NCBI GenBank assembly: GCA_963821815.1
Contig: CAWGFG010000006.1
Coordinates: 1 to 64,000 of the forward strand
Direction: 5' to 3'
Source: JASGTU01 sp963821815
GTDB taxonomy: Bacteria; Chloroflexota; Anaerolineae; Caldilineales; Caldilineaceae
DNA length: 64,000 bases
Part shown: in pieces, positions 1 to 8,868 of the stretch
How the letters are laid out: every line of letters begins with the position of its first letter
Position numbering within the stretch: the first letter of the stretch is position 1
Notes under the pieces: generated by a model
What the model was told of the DNA's origin: nothing
Database searches by the model: none
What the model saw: only the letters and a program-made list of their open reading frames with translations
Position numbers and translations under genes: made by a program

Positions 1-138
1 ATTTCTATGGTAATCTACGCAATTTCTTTGCTGCAGGATTTCGGGGATGTCTACAAAGGGGTTGTCTTCATCTTTCCATTATCGTAAAGAAACAGCCCAA
101 AACCCAATACTTTCTCTATAGTGCGAATCGGGGAGCCT

Positions 139-787
139 ATGCAGGTTATCGGTTACGTTCCGGGTCAGCAGCGATATTAGGAGCTGGACAAGCAGGAGCA
201 TCTGTTGCTCAAGTACGCCCAGCAGCATGACATGAAGTTCCATGATTTCATTCAGGTGGAAATCTCCTCCCTTCGAAGTGTTACAGCGAGCGCCGCATCG
301 ATGAATTGACGGGCCAGATTGAGCGAGGAAGACGTTCTGCTAGTAGCGGAGTTGAGTCCGCTCGGGCGCAATATACTTTAGGTTATCAACTTCATTAACC
401 AGCTGAGTGAGAAAGGGGTGAAGCTGGTCTCTGTCTGGCAGCCAGAGCTTTCCACCGCAGGGCCGCATGCCAAGTTGCTGCTGACGATCTACGGCTATTT
501 TGCCAGAGGTCGAGCGGGAGTTCATTTCGGTGCGCACCAAACAAGGATTAGCAGCCGCCAGAGCAAAAGGGAAGCGGTTAGGACGCCCTAATGGGAGTCG
601 GGACAAGGAACGGATTCTGGATCCCCATCGAGAGACGATTACGAAGTGCCAACAGCTCAATGTTCTGCTTCAGCGCATTCGAGTTATGGTTAACCCACGG
701 TTGGAGAGACCAATAAGCTATCCAGCTTATCAATACTTTGTGCTTCAAGATTCAGAGCCGCTTGAACTGTGGGAACAACAATCTTAG
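139..787 (+). pseudogene. Serine resolvase/invertase remnant
   Basis: Degraded small serine recombinase. A start reading MQVIGYVPGQQRY at 139 resembles the beta-1 strand of resolvases but meets a stop after 13 codons. The following sequence, LDKQEHLLLKYAQQHD, still fits the family. Several stops follow, and the C-terminal part is open from about 500: EREFISVRTKQGLAAARAKG, then KRLGRPNGS, which is the typical hinge before the DNA-binding helix-turn-helix. It ends at 787 with ELWEQQS. Several frameshifts and nonsense codons make a working product impossible. Confidence that it is a resolvase relic is high; the exact 5' limit is uncertain. Confidence 0.8.
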
Positions 788-864
788 TGTACATTTATGC
801 GCCAGGATTCCTGACACCCAATTTCGCAAGAACAATCCTGGTACCCGTATCAAGGAGAGCGACA

Positions 865-1664
865 ATGACGACAAACGAAAAAAATGCGGATCCTCATTAT
901 TTAGAGGATGATCAAGGCGTACGACTGGAGCGGATATGGGGCGAAGGGTTTATGTCTCCAGGTGGCCCAGAAGAGGTATCTCGCATTCTAGGTAAACATA
1001 TGATTGATGGGCTCGAAGTTCTGGATATCGGTTGTGGGGTGGCGATCTGATCTTGTCCTTGTGCAAGAGCATCGAGCCAGCCGGGTGATGGGAATTGATG
1101 TTGAGGAACAACTCATTGAGATGGCTCGTGCTCGATCACGCCGGCTTGACTTGGACGATCGTATCCAGTATCAGCGGGTTGAACCAGGACCCCTGCCCTT
1201 TGCCGATGCCTCTTTTGACGTTGTCTTTAGTAAAGATGCAATTATTCACATACGAGATAAGAAAGCGCTCTATACTGAGGCGTTACGGGTGTTGCGACCA
1301 GGGGGATTGCTCCTGGAAAGCGATTGGCTCGGATCAGAAGGAGAGAGCATCTCACCAACAATGGAAAAGTGGATTGAACAATCCGGCCACGATTTCAGCA
1401 TGGTGTCCTTACCGCGAGATTGGTGAGATAGTCCAAGCCCTGGGGTTTGCAGGGATAGAGCTCGAGGATCGCCAAGCATGGTATTTGCAGGAAGCAACGC
1501 AAGAGCTAGCACGCCTGAGAGGGTCGCTCAAGTCTGAGTTAGTTGAATCATGGGGGGAAGAAGATGCCCAAAACTATGCGGTTGGTTGGGAGCTACTAGT
1601 GGCGGTTGTAGCGGAAGGGTCGCTTCGCCCCGGTCACATTCGGGGCATGAAACCAGGGCATTGA
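865..1664 (+). pseudogene. SAM-dependent methyltransferase, frameshifted
   Basis: Class I SAM methyltransferase broken in at least two places. The start at 865 has an AAGGAG ribosome site about 9 bp upstream. The first part ends in the SAM-binding motif I, VLDIGCGVAI, where a small deletion shifts the frame. The sequence then continues as RVMGIDVEEQLIEMARARS (motif II region) and PFADASFDVVFSKDAIIHI (motif IV), then RVLRPGGLLLESDW. A second shift near 1425 leads into GEIVQALGFAGIELEDRQAW and the natural stop at 1664. The motif layout resembles phosphoethanolamine N-methyltransferase-like enzymes, but the substrate cannot be told. Confidence 0.8.
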
Positions 1665-1731
1665 TCGTTCCCGCCTACCGATGCCTGGATCGTGTTATAT
1701 GAAAGTAGCTTTGGTAAGCTTCCCTATTTTA

Positions 1732-1754
1732 GGTTCTGGCGCAATTCGTGTGGT
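1732..1754 (+). repeat. ISL3 left terminal inverted repeat
   Basis: This 23-bp end matches the reverse complement of 3425-3447 at most positions, including the shared blocks GGCGCAAT and TGTGGT. Confidence 0.7.
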
Positions 1755-1804
1755 GGGCAAATGATGTGGGTAGCTGACGCCGGGAATCAGTGGTTTCATA
1801 GGGC

Positions 1805-3433
1805 ATGGAACCGATCCACAGCCTGCTGCTACCACCGGGTTACGAGATCGAGGAAATGAGGACGGAGGGACCGGCGATCGGTATCCGGGCGGCAACACAA
1901 CACAGAGCCGGAATCTGTCCTGGCTGCGGTCGTGAGTCGACGCAAATTCACGGATACTACAGACGAGAGGTCGATGACTTACCCATTAGCGGCTTTACCG
2001 TACGAATTCGCCTGAAAGTCAGACGGTTTCGATGCAACAATGAGCAATGTGAACGCCAAACATTTAGCTCGACATCGTCGGATCTTGTGGCGCCTCATCA
2101 AAGAAAGAGTGGGCGGCTGATATCCACTCTGTACCATATAGGTCAGGCACTTGGCGGCCGGGCCGGTGCGCGGTTGACGAAGCTGCTTTGCATGGGCACG
2201 AGTCGTGACACGCTTCTGCGGATCGTGCGAGCAGTGTTTCAGCCGGAACCTTGTGCGCCCCATGCGGTCGGCGTCGACGACTGGGCTATGTGCCGAGGCC
2301 ATAGCTACGGCACCATCGTGGTTGATTTGGAGAAGCATCAGGTGATTGATCTGTTGCCTTCCCGCTCCGCTGATACGCTTTCACAATGGCTTGCCCATCA
2401 TCCGCAGATATCGCTGGTGAGCAGAGACCGGTCGCCAGAGTATCGCTCGGCGGTCACGGATATGCTGCCGGAGGCAGTTCAAGTCGTGGACCGCTGGCAC
2501 CTTGTCAAGAATCTTCGTGAAGCACTGGAGCGAAGCCTGGAAGACCTGTATCCTAAGTCTGAGATGCGGGATGACACCATACTATCCAGAGGCAGCGAAC
2601 CGGCGCTGCGGACACGTTTCCCACGCTCAGGCGCAGATGAGCAATTGCGCAGTGGCAGACGCCAACAGCGGATCCAGCGTTATCAGATCGTGCAAGAGCT
2701 CAAGTCACACGGTATGAGCATTCGACGTATCTCCAGGTTGTTGGGGCTTCCGCGAGGGACCGTCCGCAGTTTCTATTTCGCTGACACCTATCCTGAGACT
2801 CAGCGGCGGAAGACCCGGCCAAGCATGCTTGATCCGTATCTGCCCTACCTTGAGCGGCGTGTCCAGGATGGCTGCACGAATGCCAAACAGCTGTGGCGCG
2901 AAATCGTGGCTCGTGGTTATCCTGGAGCTCCAGGCCAGGTGAGCAAGTGGATGACGTGGAGGCGACGTCAGAACATAGATGGCGTCAGCCCTGGAATGTC
3001 GAACTCATCCGGTACCGGTGCCGACTTGATGCTGCCTTCCAGAAGAACCTTATCTCGCATCCTATTCACCGACCCGTCCCAACTCGACGCACATGAGACG
3101 ATGCTGTTGAAACTGGTCAAGCAGAACCGGATGATCGCCGTAGTGCACGAACTCGTTCGCACGTTTCGCGGCATGATTGCTACAAAACAGACGGCAGAAT
3201 TTGATGGCTGGTTGGCTGCTTGCCACCGATCTAACGTGCCCGCAATGAACCGATTTGCTAATAGTATCCAGCAGGATCGAACAGCTGTACTCGCTGCTAT
3301 CTCTACACACTGGAGCAATGGACAGACAGAGGGACATGTAAACCGGTTGAAAATGTTAAAGCGCCAAATGTACGGCCGTGCGAATCTCGATTTGCTGCGT
3401 GCTCGTGTGCTCTACTGCGTCGATACCACATAG
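1805..3433 (+). CDS. ISL3-family transposase
   Basis: 542-residue DDE transposase of the ISL3 (IS204/IS1001/IS1165) family, which cuts and pastes the surrounding element. The N-terminal zinc-binding domain shows CPGCG and, about 35 residues later, C-N-N-E-Q-C (residues roughly 37-80). The first catalytic Asp lies in AVGVDDWAM and the second in VSRDRSPEY. The Glu is probably in NGQTEGHVNRLK near the C-terminus. Between them, residues about 285-370 form an inserted helix-turn-helix (SIRRISRLLGLPRGTVRS) seen in long ISL3 transposases. The reading frame has no stops and both ends of the element are present, so it may be active. No strong ribosome site is visible before the ATG. Confidence 0.92.
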   Translation: MEPIHSLLLPPGYEIEEMRTEGPAIGIRAATQHRAGICPGCGRESTQIHGYYRREVDDLPISGFTVRIRLKVRRFRCNNEQCERQTFSSTSSDLVAPHQRKSGRLISTLYHIGQALGGRAGARLTKLLCMGTSRDTLLRIVRAVFQPEPCAPHAVGVDDWAMCRGHSYGTIVVDLEKHQVIDLLPSRSADTLSQWLAHHPQISLVSRDRSPEYRSAVTDMLPEAVQVVDRWHLVKNLREALERSLEDLYPKSEMRDDTILSRGSEPALRTRFPRSGADEQLRSGRRQQRIQRYQIVQELKSHGMSIRRISRLLGLPRGTVRSFYFADTYPETQRRKTRPSMLDPYLPYLERRVQDGCTNAKQLWREIVARGYPGAPGQVSKWMTWRRRQNIDGVSPGMSNSSGTGADLMLPSRRTLSRILFTDPSQLDAHETMLLKLVKQNRMIAVVHELVRTFRGMIATKQTAEFDGWLAACHRSNVPAMNRFANSIQQDRTAVLAAISTHWSNGQTEGHVNRLKMLKRQMYGRANLDLLRARVLYCVDTT

Positions 3434-3447
3434 ATTGCGCCATAGCC
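3425..3447 (-). repeat. ISL3 right terminal inverted repeat
   Basis: Right end of the element, overlapping the last codons of the transposase. It matches the left end at 1732-1754 in inverted orientation, and a degenerate version survives near 35603-35621. Confidence 0.7.
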
Positions 3448-3549
3448 GCGGATTTGGGTCGGCGATAACATTTGAAGTCCCAACGCCCAGTACTTGTACT
3501 CACAACGCATTATGGAATATGAACAATCACCTTAAGTGCAAGCGTGGGC

Positions 3550-4088
3550 CAATTGTGCTTCGTTTGTGTTGGTCAGCGCCCTGAACCCCGAGCCCTGCGG
3601 GTATTACGGCGATGACAAGCATCCGTGCACCTGCTCCATGAGCGCGGTCCACTGATACGCTTTTGATAGCGGTGAACCGCTCACAACCTTCAACTCGGTT
3701 GAGGCGGCATCTGAGATTCACCTGGACGTACACGCGTGTCTTATGACAAATTGACCGCCATGGATAGTAACGAGACGTCGGCGAGTATTCGGCGTCGCAT
3801 CGAAGCGGCACGAGAACGGCAACTGGTACGTTTCGCACTATTGGGGGAGGCAGGCTTGCTTTCCAATGGTTACATGGGGCCGGCGGACGTGCAGGAATAC
3901 TGCGTGCTGGATGAGACGGTCGGCATCCGCATACAATCGACCTCAAGCAGCTGGACTTGATCGCCCGTACGCATTATCGTGTGCTGAAACTGCCGCACAC
4001 CATCGCCGACCCGGCTGGCGAGGAACGGAGCTCGCCTCCGCATTTATCTGAGGCGCTGCCGTATCGGCTCCGGGGCATTATATATTGA
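3550..4088 (+). pseudogene. comM/yifB C-terminal fragment 1
   Basis: Decayed C-terminal half of a Mg-chelatase-type AAA+ ATPase (YifB/ComM; in competent bacteria ComM is a branch-migration helicase). Readable pieces in order: ASFVLVSALNPEPCGYYGD, KHPCTCSM, then YDKLTAMDSNETSASIRRRI and ARERQLVRFA. After these come MGPADVQEYCVLDE and, in a shifted frame, HYRVLKLPHTIADPAGEER. It runs to the natural stop at 4088. Several frameshifts and a stop after CTCSMSAVH disrupt it. The part upstream of ALNP is missing here but a matching N-terminal piece lies at 7946-8420. Confidence 0.8.
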
Positions 4089-4149
4089 AGACTATGTACA
4101 GGGTAGGGCGTCCAATACGTCTATGGTAGGTAGTAAAGTGGAGGTCAAT

Positions 4150-4452
4150 ATGGCATATTGCGCAATGTTTCAAGGCACGACAAATGAAACTCAGATAGAA
4201 GTTGTCAAAGAATCACTTGTAGAACTAGCGCGAAGAAGCAGGAAGGAGCCAGGAACTATCCGTTACGAGTTCTACCAGTTCGTTGAACAGCCAGCAACGT
4301 TTTTGCTCTTTGGAATCTGGGAGAACGAGGATGGTTGGCGCTCTCATGTGGCAGGACCTGCTCACGTAGACCATGTGGCTTCACTACCCGAGGATGCCTG
4401 GGCCATACGTCCCCAGCAGACCGTGTTGCCGGCGCTTGATGAGATAGTATGA
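4150..4452 (+). CDS. Antibiotic biosynthesis monooxygenase (ABM) domain protein
   Basis: Small protein of about 100 residues with the ABM/YgiN fold, a dimeric alpha-beta barrel. Members oxidise quinones or small aromatics without cofactors, or serve other roles, so the substrate here is unknown. Features that fit the family are the EPGTIRYEFYQ strand, the TFLLFGIWENEDGWRSH segment and a histidine pair in GPAHVDHVASL. An upstream in-frame ATG exists at 4123, but GGAGG at 4140-4144 with 5 bp spacing points to the ATG at 4150. It stands alone between two comM fragments and has an undisturbed reading frame, so it is probably functional. Confidence 0.85.
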   Translation: MAYCAMFQGTTNETQIEVVKESLVELARRSRKEPGTIRYEFYQFVEQPATFLLFGIWENEDGWRSHVAGPAHVDHVASLPEDAWAIRPQQTVLPALDEIV

Positions 4453-4547
4453 GATAAACCCTTCAGTACGGTGACAACGTCGTCACAACACTTCTTCATG
4501 TTTTTTTCCTGGTAAAAGCATTAACTTGATGCGCGGTCAAGGGGGTG

Positions 4548-4679
4548 GAATTGAGCGCTCGCGCGTATCGTCGTGTGCTGAAGCTTTCGCGCACGATAGC
4601 CGACCTGGCCGGCGAGGAGCGAATCGCACCCGCACATCTGGCCGAAGCTCTGCAGTACCGGCCGCGGGGTATTACCTAG
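4548..4679 (+). pseudogene. comM/yifB C-terminal fragment 2
   Basis: Second copy of the extreme C-terminus of a YifB/ComM ATPase. It reads SARAYRRVLKLSRTIADLAG, then EERIAPAHLAEALQYRPRGIT and a stop at 4677-4679. It is better kept than the equivalent part of the fragment ending at 4088, which shows that at least two comM-type copies once existed here. Nothing upstream joins it to the rest of the gene. Confidence 0.75.
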
Positions 4680-4980
4680 TTAACCGAAATCGATAACGAA
4701 ACCATCTAAAATCGGATATACTCTTATACGGAGTGCTCCCCCAGGTACCTATAGGCGGGTGTGGTAGGCGGCCAACTCATCGAGGCAGTCGGCTTCGGCG
4801 CCCCTGTATTTCACCGGGGCACTGACGGTATTGATGTCTGCGCTTCTATTGATGGCCTTCGTGCGTGCGCGGCGAACGCACGCCACACCGATAGGGCTGG
4901 CGTAGAGCACACCTGCTTTGCACAAGGTGTTGCGAGGCTATAACTCCTCTACTCGGCGGGAGCGCCATATAGTCACCCGC
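4680..4980. other. Intergenic stretch without recognised content
   Basis: I see no convincing gene, hairpin terminator or repeat. A 60-codon open frame on the plus strand (4761-4943) has no ribosome site and no recognisable pattern. Confidence 0.4.
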
Positions 4981-6015
4981 CTATTTGTGGAGCGATGGCA
5001 GGTACAGTATCCCTGTGCAGTCCACATCAACGTTCGTGACATTCGCGCCTGAGAGCGTACCGCTACCGTTTGTCACCGTACATGTCTGAACTGGATCAGT
5101 GGGCTGGGTCTTGACAGTAACAGCATAGGGTGACCCGTTGGCTAATTGCGCCGCGAAGGTGAAGTCTCCGTTGAAGCCAGCGCCGATCGCTAGGTCGTCA
5201 CTGCCATTGTTCTGAAGCACTAGACCGCTTCCCAAGAGCCCGCTGACAGTGCCGCCCACTGTGTGGGTGGTACTGCTGCACGTGACAGTTACGTTCGTGA
5301 CATTCGCTCCGGCAAGCATACCAGTGCCGTTGACCAAGGTACACCATTGGTCAGGGCCAGTGGGCTGGGTTTTCACGGTGACCGCGTAGGGTGCCCCGAT
5401 CAGATTCTTAGTGGCGAATACGAAAGTGCCGTCCGCAGAGATAGACAGGTCATCGCTGGCGCTGTTCTGGAGAATGAGTCCATTCCCTAATAAGCCACTT
5501 ACGGTACCGCCAACTGAAAACGTCTGAGCAGACAGTTTGTAGGCGGGACTGTCATTCTGGAAGTGGATCCAACCGATATTCTCGCCCCAGGCGAATCCAG
5601 AGAAATCACCCTCGTGCGGGTCAACCGTCACGCCGCCGTTGGCGGGACTGAAGTTGATCCAGCCTACATTCGTGCCCCAGGCGTAACCGGAGAGATTGCC
5701 CGCGCCGTCATTGTTGACGCCATAAGAGTTGGCGGCATCGTTGGCATATGTATGTGTGCCGCCTCCCGTGTACGTGCCCAGTCGAATCCAACCAATGTTC
5801 TCACCCCACACATAACCTTCTAGATGGTCGGTGAAAACCGTCGCGCCGCCCTGTTCAGGGGCGAAATTGAACCAGCCGGTGTTGGCGCTCCAGGCCCACT
5901 TGTTCGCGGGATCAATATAGACCGCGGCAAAGGCCATACCTGTGACCAGAAGGGCCAAGGTAAGCGCCACAAGCAGTGCAGAGAACCATCGATAGATACG
6001 CTTTTCGTTGTTCAT
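4981..6015 (-). CDS. Secreted repeat protein with WGxNxGWI motifs and YLP tail
   Basis: 344-residue exported protein of unknown role. A signal peptide (Lys/Arg start, hydrophobic ALLVALTLALLVTGMAFA, cleavage after AFA) opens it. Residues about 35-155 hold four repeats around aromatic motifs: WSANTGWFNF, WGENIGWIRL, WGTNVGWINF and WGENIGWIHF. Residues about 165-335 hold two longer repeats, each with VGGTVSGLLG, LQN, SDD, PYAVTVKTQPT and a closing cysteine, which look like beta-sandwich units. It ends in ILYLPSLHK. A tail of this YLP type recurs in the protein at 38.3-40.1 kb and may be a sorting or anchoring signal. No partner gene is adjacent on the same strand except the DUF1566 gene upstream. 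Confidence 0.8.
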   Translation of the reverse strand: MNNEKRIYRWFSALLVALTLALLVTGMAFAAVYIDPANKWAWSANTGWFNFAPEQGGATVFTDHLEGYVWGENIGWIRLGTYTGGGTHTYANDAANSYGVNNDGAGNLSGYAWGTNVGWINFSPANGGVTVDPHEGDFSGFAWGENIGWIHFQNDSPAYKLSAQTFSVGGTVSGLLGNGLILQNSASDDLSISADGTFVFATKNLIGAPYAVTVKTQPTGPDQWCTLVNGTGMLAGANVTNVTVTCSSTTHTVGGTVSGLLGSGLVLQNNGSDDLAIGAGFNGDFTFAAQLANGSPYAVTVKTQPTDPVQTCTVTNGSGTLSGANVTNVDVDCTGILYLPSLHK

Positions 6016-6226
6016 TGCAGGAACCGTTCAGTTGCAGATGAACCTGCTAATATACTGGCTACAGCAACTATCGGGCGGAGAGACTTCGCACCGAACCAAA
6101 GATAGACCGGACCGCGTTCGTTGATGATAGCGATGCGGGGACCCGCTTCCTCTATCCAGGCGGCGATAGCACCTGCATGAACGTCACACATGTGCATGCG
6201 CTTGCCGGATGGCATAGGCCTGCGCG

Positions 6227-7012
6227 CTATTGTCCGCCACGTACCGGCCATACGCTGTTGCTGTCGCTCATCGTCTTAGTACCACCGAGGCTCACGCGGC
6301 CGTTGACAAAGCCCACGCGCCAGGCCTCCGTCGCATCGGCGGCCCGGGTAGTGCTCGTCCAGTAGAAGTATGTCTGGACGCCGGTAAAGGGGTGGCCGCT
6401 CGGCAACGCAGGGTCAGTCATCTCGTAGTCAATCAGGCTCTGCAACTCGCGCAGGTTGGGCAGTCGCCAATCGGTCTGGTGGCTGCCGCCTTTGCTGGTG
6501 TCGCCACAATCATTTGCGTTCATTTTTCCGGTTGCATTGAGCGACGTCACATCGTCCAGAGCGGATTGCCAACTTCTGTTTACACCGGCGCAGTCGGCAT
6601 TCTGTAGCCAGATCAACCCGGTGAGGTTATCGGTCACCACGCCCGCGTTAGCGACAAAGCGCGGGTCTGGCCAGGGCACGCCTTTCTCTACGTCTCCGTC
6701 GTCGCCGGCGGCGTAGGAGGTAGTTTGCCCGGTCTTGGGTGCCCGCCCGGGCAGCGCCAACGCATAGATTTGGTCCAACGTGTGCATCGTGCCAGTGCCG
6801 GGGCCCGAGCTCGGCTCAGTGAACGCCGTCATTTTGACGGAGTTCCCTCCGCCAGAAAGACGAGTATAGATCTGTTCCAACGTGTACATCTGCGAACCAG
6901 GATCATTAGGACCCGCGCCAGGATTCAGGTTTCCTGCCAGCACGACGGTGGTCGTCAGTAGCACGCCGATGACAATTCCGGCGACTCCAGTTGCCAAAGT
7001 CTTTCTAGACAT
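6227..7012 (-). CDS. DUF1566 (Lcl-type) domain protein with N-terminal membrane segment
   Basis: 262-residue protein starting MSRKTLATGVAGIVIG. The start at 7012 is preferred because a GGGGAT ribosome-like site sits about 10 bp upstream and a hydrophobic signal or anchor (GIVIGVLLTTTVVLAG) follows at once. Residues about 130-260 match the DUF1566/Lcl domain. Marker motifs are DNLTGLIWLQNADC, TDWRLPNLRELQSLIDY, YFYWTSTT and VGFVNGRVSLG, ending VWPVRGGQ. Such domains occur in secreted or surface proteins with lectin-like folds; no function is established here. The middle region has two related segments (MYTLEQIYTRLSGGGNSVKM and MHTLDQIYALALPG). It lies upstream of the WGxNxGWI protein in the same orientation, 211 bp away. 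Confidence 0.8.
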   Translation of the reverse strand: MSRKTLATGVAGIVIGVLLTTTVVLAGNLNPGAGPNDPGSQMYTLEQIYTRLSGGGNSVKMTAFTEPSSGPGTGTMHTLDQIYALALPGRAPKTGQTTSYAAGDDGDVEKGVPWPDPRFVANAGVVTDNLTGLIWLQNADCAGVNRSWQSALDDVTSLNATGKMNANDCGDTSKGGSHQTDWRLPNLRELQSLIDYEMTDPALPSGHPFTGVQTYFYWTSTTRAADATEAWRVGFVNGRVSLGGTKTMSDSNSVWPVRGGQ

Positions 7013-7945
7013 TGTACGATCCCCAATTGTGGCCAGTTGCGCGACGGTGGCTCTCAACTGACAGGCCCATGTTCCGAACACTCCATGATACTGGTCTCGC
7101 GTGATCTGCCAGGACCAGATATGTTGTGTTTTCAAATCTGATTCTAGCCAACTACCAGTATTGTGTCAATCAGTGGTACTCCAATCGGGTTGCAGTTGGG
7201 TATTGCCCACGCATTTTTATTTGCAACAATCAGACGAAACAATTCGGTTTCGGCATTCTTCACCCCTGTGCCATGATGGAGCATCATGCTGGCCTACGTC
7301 GTCCGAGGCGTACTGCTCGCCCTGCCCACCACGCTCGCGCCCCGCTCCTTCGAAGTCTTCCTATCTTGGAATCGTTGTAACACTGGCTCAGCTGCAGGCA
7401 TCTACGCGTTTAATGGCAGGTCATTCGCCAACATTTCGAAGTAACGCGCACGTAAGCGCCATAGTATTTGTCTGCTTCTGGCTCACTGTCCTCCTTGCCG
7501 GCACAGACTTCCCGCCGCCGCCGGCATTCATCGTGATAGTCATTCTCGATTTGGCCTGCGCAGCACTTGTCTAACATGAGTTCGACGTAAGCGACCTAGA
7601 GAACGAGTTAGGGCAACAGATTGTCGTCGGAGCGGATGCCAATAGATGGTTTGGTGGGATGCCATCTATGTATTGGATACGGATGGCGAAATCAACGCGT
7701 CATGGCGCAAGGTCCGGACGTCAGCAGCCTCGGTGTGTGGAAGCTGTGAGCGGCCAAGAGGACAGGCCGATCCGACCGCCGCGTCGTCACTAGTGCATGG
7801 ACGCGGTAGAAGGTGACCCACGCCCGCAGGAAGTCGCCCGGCAAGCACGAAGGCTAATAGAAGACGGATGTTGTGCGCCGAATCTATGATACTGCTAATC
7901 ATTACCTAGTACTCATTGCGAAACGAGAAATCAATGGTCAATTTA
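7013..7945. other. Gene-poor stretch, possible relic of a small membrane protein
   Basis: No intact gene is recognised in about 930 bp. On the plus strand, hydrophobic segments MLAYVVRGVLLALPTTLAP (from 7286) and, in another frame, FVCFWLTVLLAGTDFPPPP followed by AFIVIVILDLACAALV (to about 7574) look like membrane helices. They could be the broken remains of one small membrane protein. No family was recognised, and the frame is interrupted between the two. Confidence 0.3.
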
Positions 7946-8420
7946 CATGTATACCTACGGGCAGGAGCATGCCAAGCGTGCGCTGGAAGTTGCCTGTGCG
8001 GGTTCACATAACGTGCTCATGAAGGGACCGCCGGGGGCGGGCAAAACGCTACTGGCGCGGGCGCTGCCATCCATCTTGCCGCGCCTGGACTTCGATGAGT
8101 CGTTGGAGATCACGCGTATCTGCTCGGTCGCCAATGCGCTGCCGGACGGCGATGCACTGGTGCGGACACGGCCCTTCCGTGCACCGCACCACACCATCAG
8201 CCTCGCCGGTTTGGTGGCGGCGGCGCGTGGCCTCGTCCCGGCGAGATATCGCTCGCGCATCGCGGCGTATTGTTTCTGGATGAATTGCCCGAGTTTTCGT
8301 CTAGGAGCTTGGAAGCGCTGCGCCAGCCGCTGGAGGGCCACATCGTGACCATCAGCCGGGCGCAAGGCACGCTCACGTTTCCAGCCAACTTTGTACTTGT
8401 TGGTGCGATGAATCCCTGCC
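7946..8420 (+). pseudogene. comM/yifB AAA+ N-terminal/central fragment
   Basis: Piece of the Mg-chelatase-type AAA+ domain of YifB/ComM. It reads YGQEHAKRALEVACAGSHN, Walker A in PPGAGKTLLARALP, then FRAPHHTISLAGLV. A frameshift near 8260 follows, and the sequence resumes as VLFLDELPEF-type Walker B (FLDELPEFSSRSLEALRQPL). It then reaches ANFVLVGAMNPC and stops matching at about 8420, exactly where the fragments at 3550 and 8670 pick up. The N-terminal Lon-like domain upstream of YGQEH is absent. Confidence 0.85.
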
Positions 8421-8669
8421 TTGACTGGGCTCATTCAATGTCTCAAAATACCGATATCACATTCCCCTACTGTTTCAAGACATTTGGAAATCATTGTGGT
8501 GCTAGTTAACTGACGACGTAGAACGGATCCCCTTCTCGGCTTTCAATGGAACAGTTTTCGGAGATGCCCACAGACAAACTCAACTCAAGTCAGACAACAC
8601 TCATGTAGCCTCTGCTGACGTTTCAAGAGCAGACATAGGTGTCCTGATAATCTTTCGACACAGTTGAAG

Positions 8670-8755
8670 TCATGAATCTATGGCCTTGCGGCTACTTTGG
8701 AGACGATAAGCACCCCTGTGCGTGCTCTAGGAGCGCCATTCAGTGTTACCGGTTT
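8670..8755 (+). pseudogene. comM/yifB central fragment (zinc-like CPCG segment)
   Basis: Short piece reading MNLWPCGYFGDDKHPCACS and RSAIQCYR, equivalent to the conserved AMNPCPCGYxGD...C.C motif of YifB. It repeats the motif that breaks off at about 8420, so about 250 bp of unrelated sequence separate the two halves. Both sides of that insert carry ATGAATC. Confidence 0.7.
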
Positions 8756-8868
8756 GTCGCAGGAGCCCCATGCGCGGATAGCTCATGGTCGTTACAACAT
8801 ATATTCTTGTAGAGCTATGACTGAGCCTTGCGACGATGAACTCTCTGACGATCCTTGTTCGCTCAACT

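Larger units (their letters stand above)
1732..3447. mobile_element. ISL3-family insertion sequence, apparently intact
   Basis: About 1.7 kb element holding one full-length transposase gene. Imperfect terminal inverted repeats of about 23 bp are visible: 1732-1754 on the left and 3425-3447 on the right. They share the cores GGCGCAAT and TGTGGT. No clear 8-bp target duplication is seen at the flanks (left ctatttta, right gcggattt), so the copy may be old or may have recombined. Two decayed relatives lie at about 35.5 kb and 43 kb. Confidence 0.8.

Noticed and set aside
6012..6251. 79-codon minus-strand frame between the WGxNxGWI gene and the DUF1566 gene
   Set aside because: It overlaps both genes' ends, lacks a ribosome site and shows no recognised pattern.
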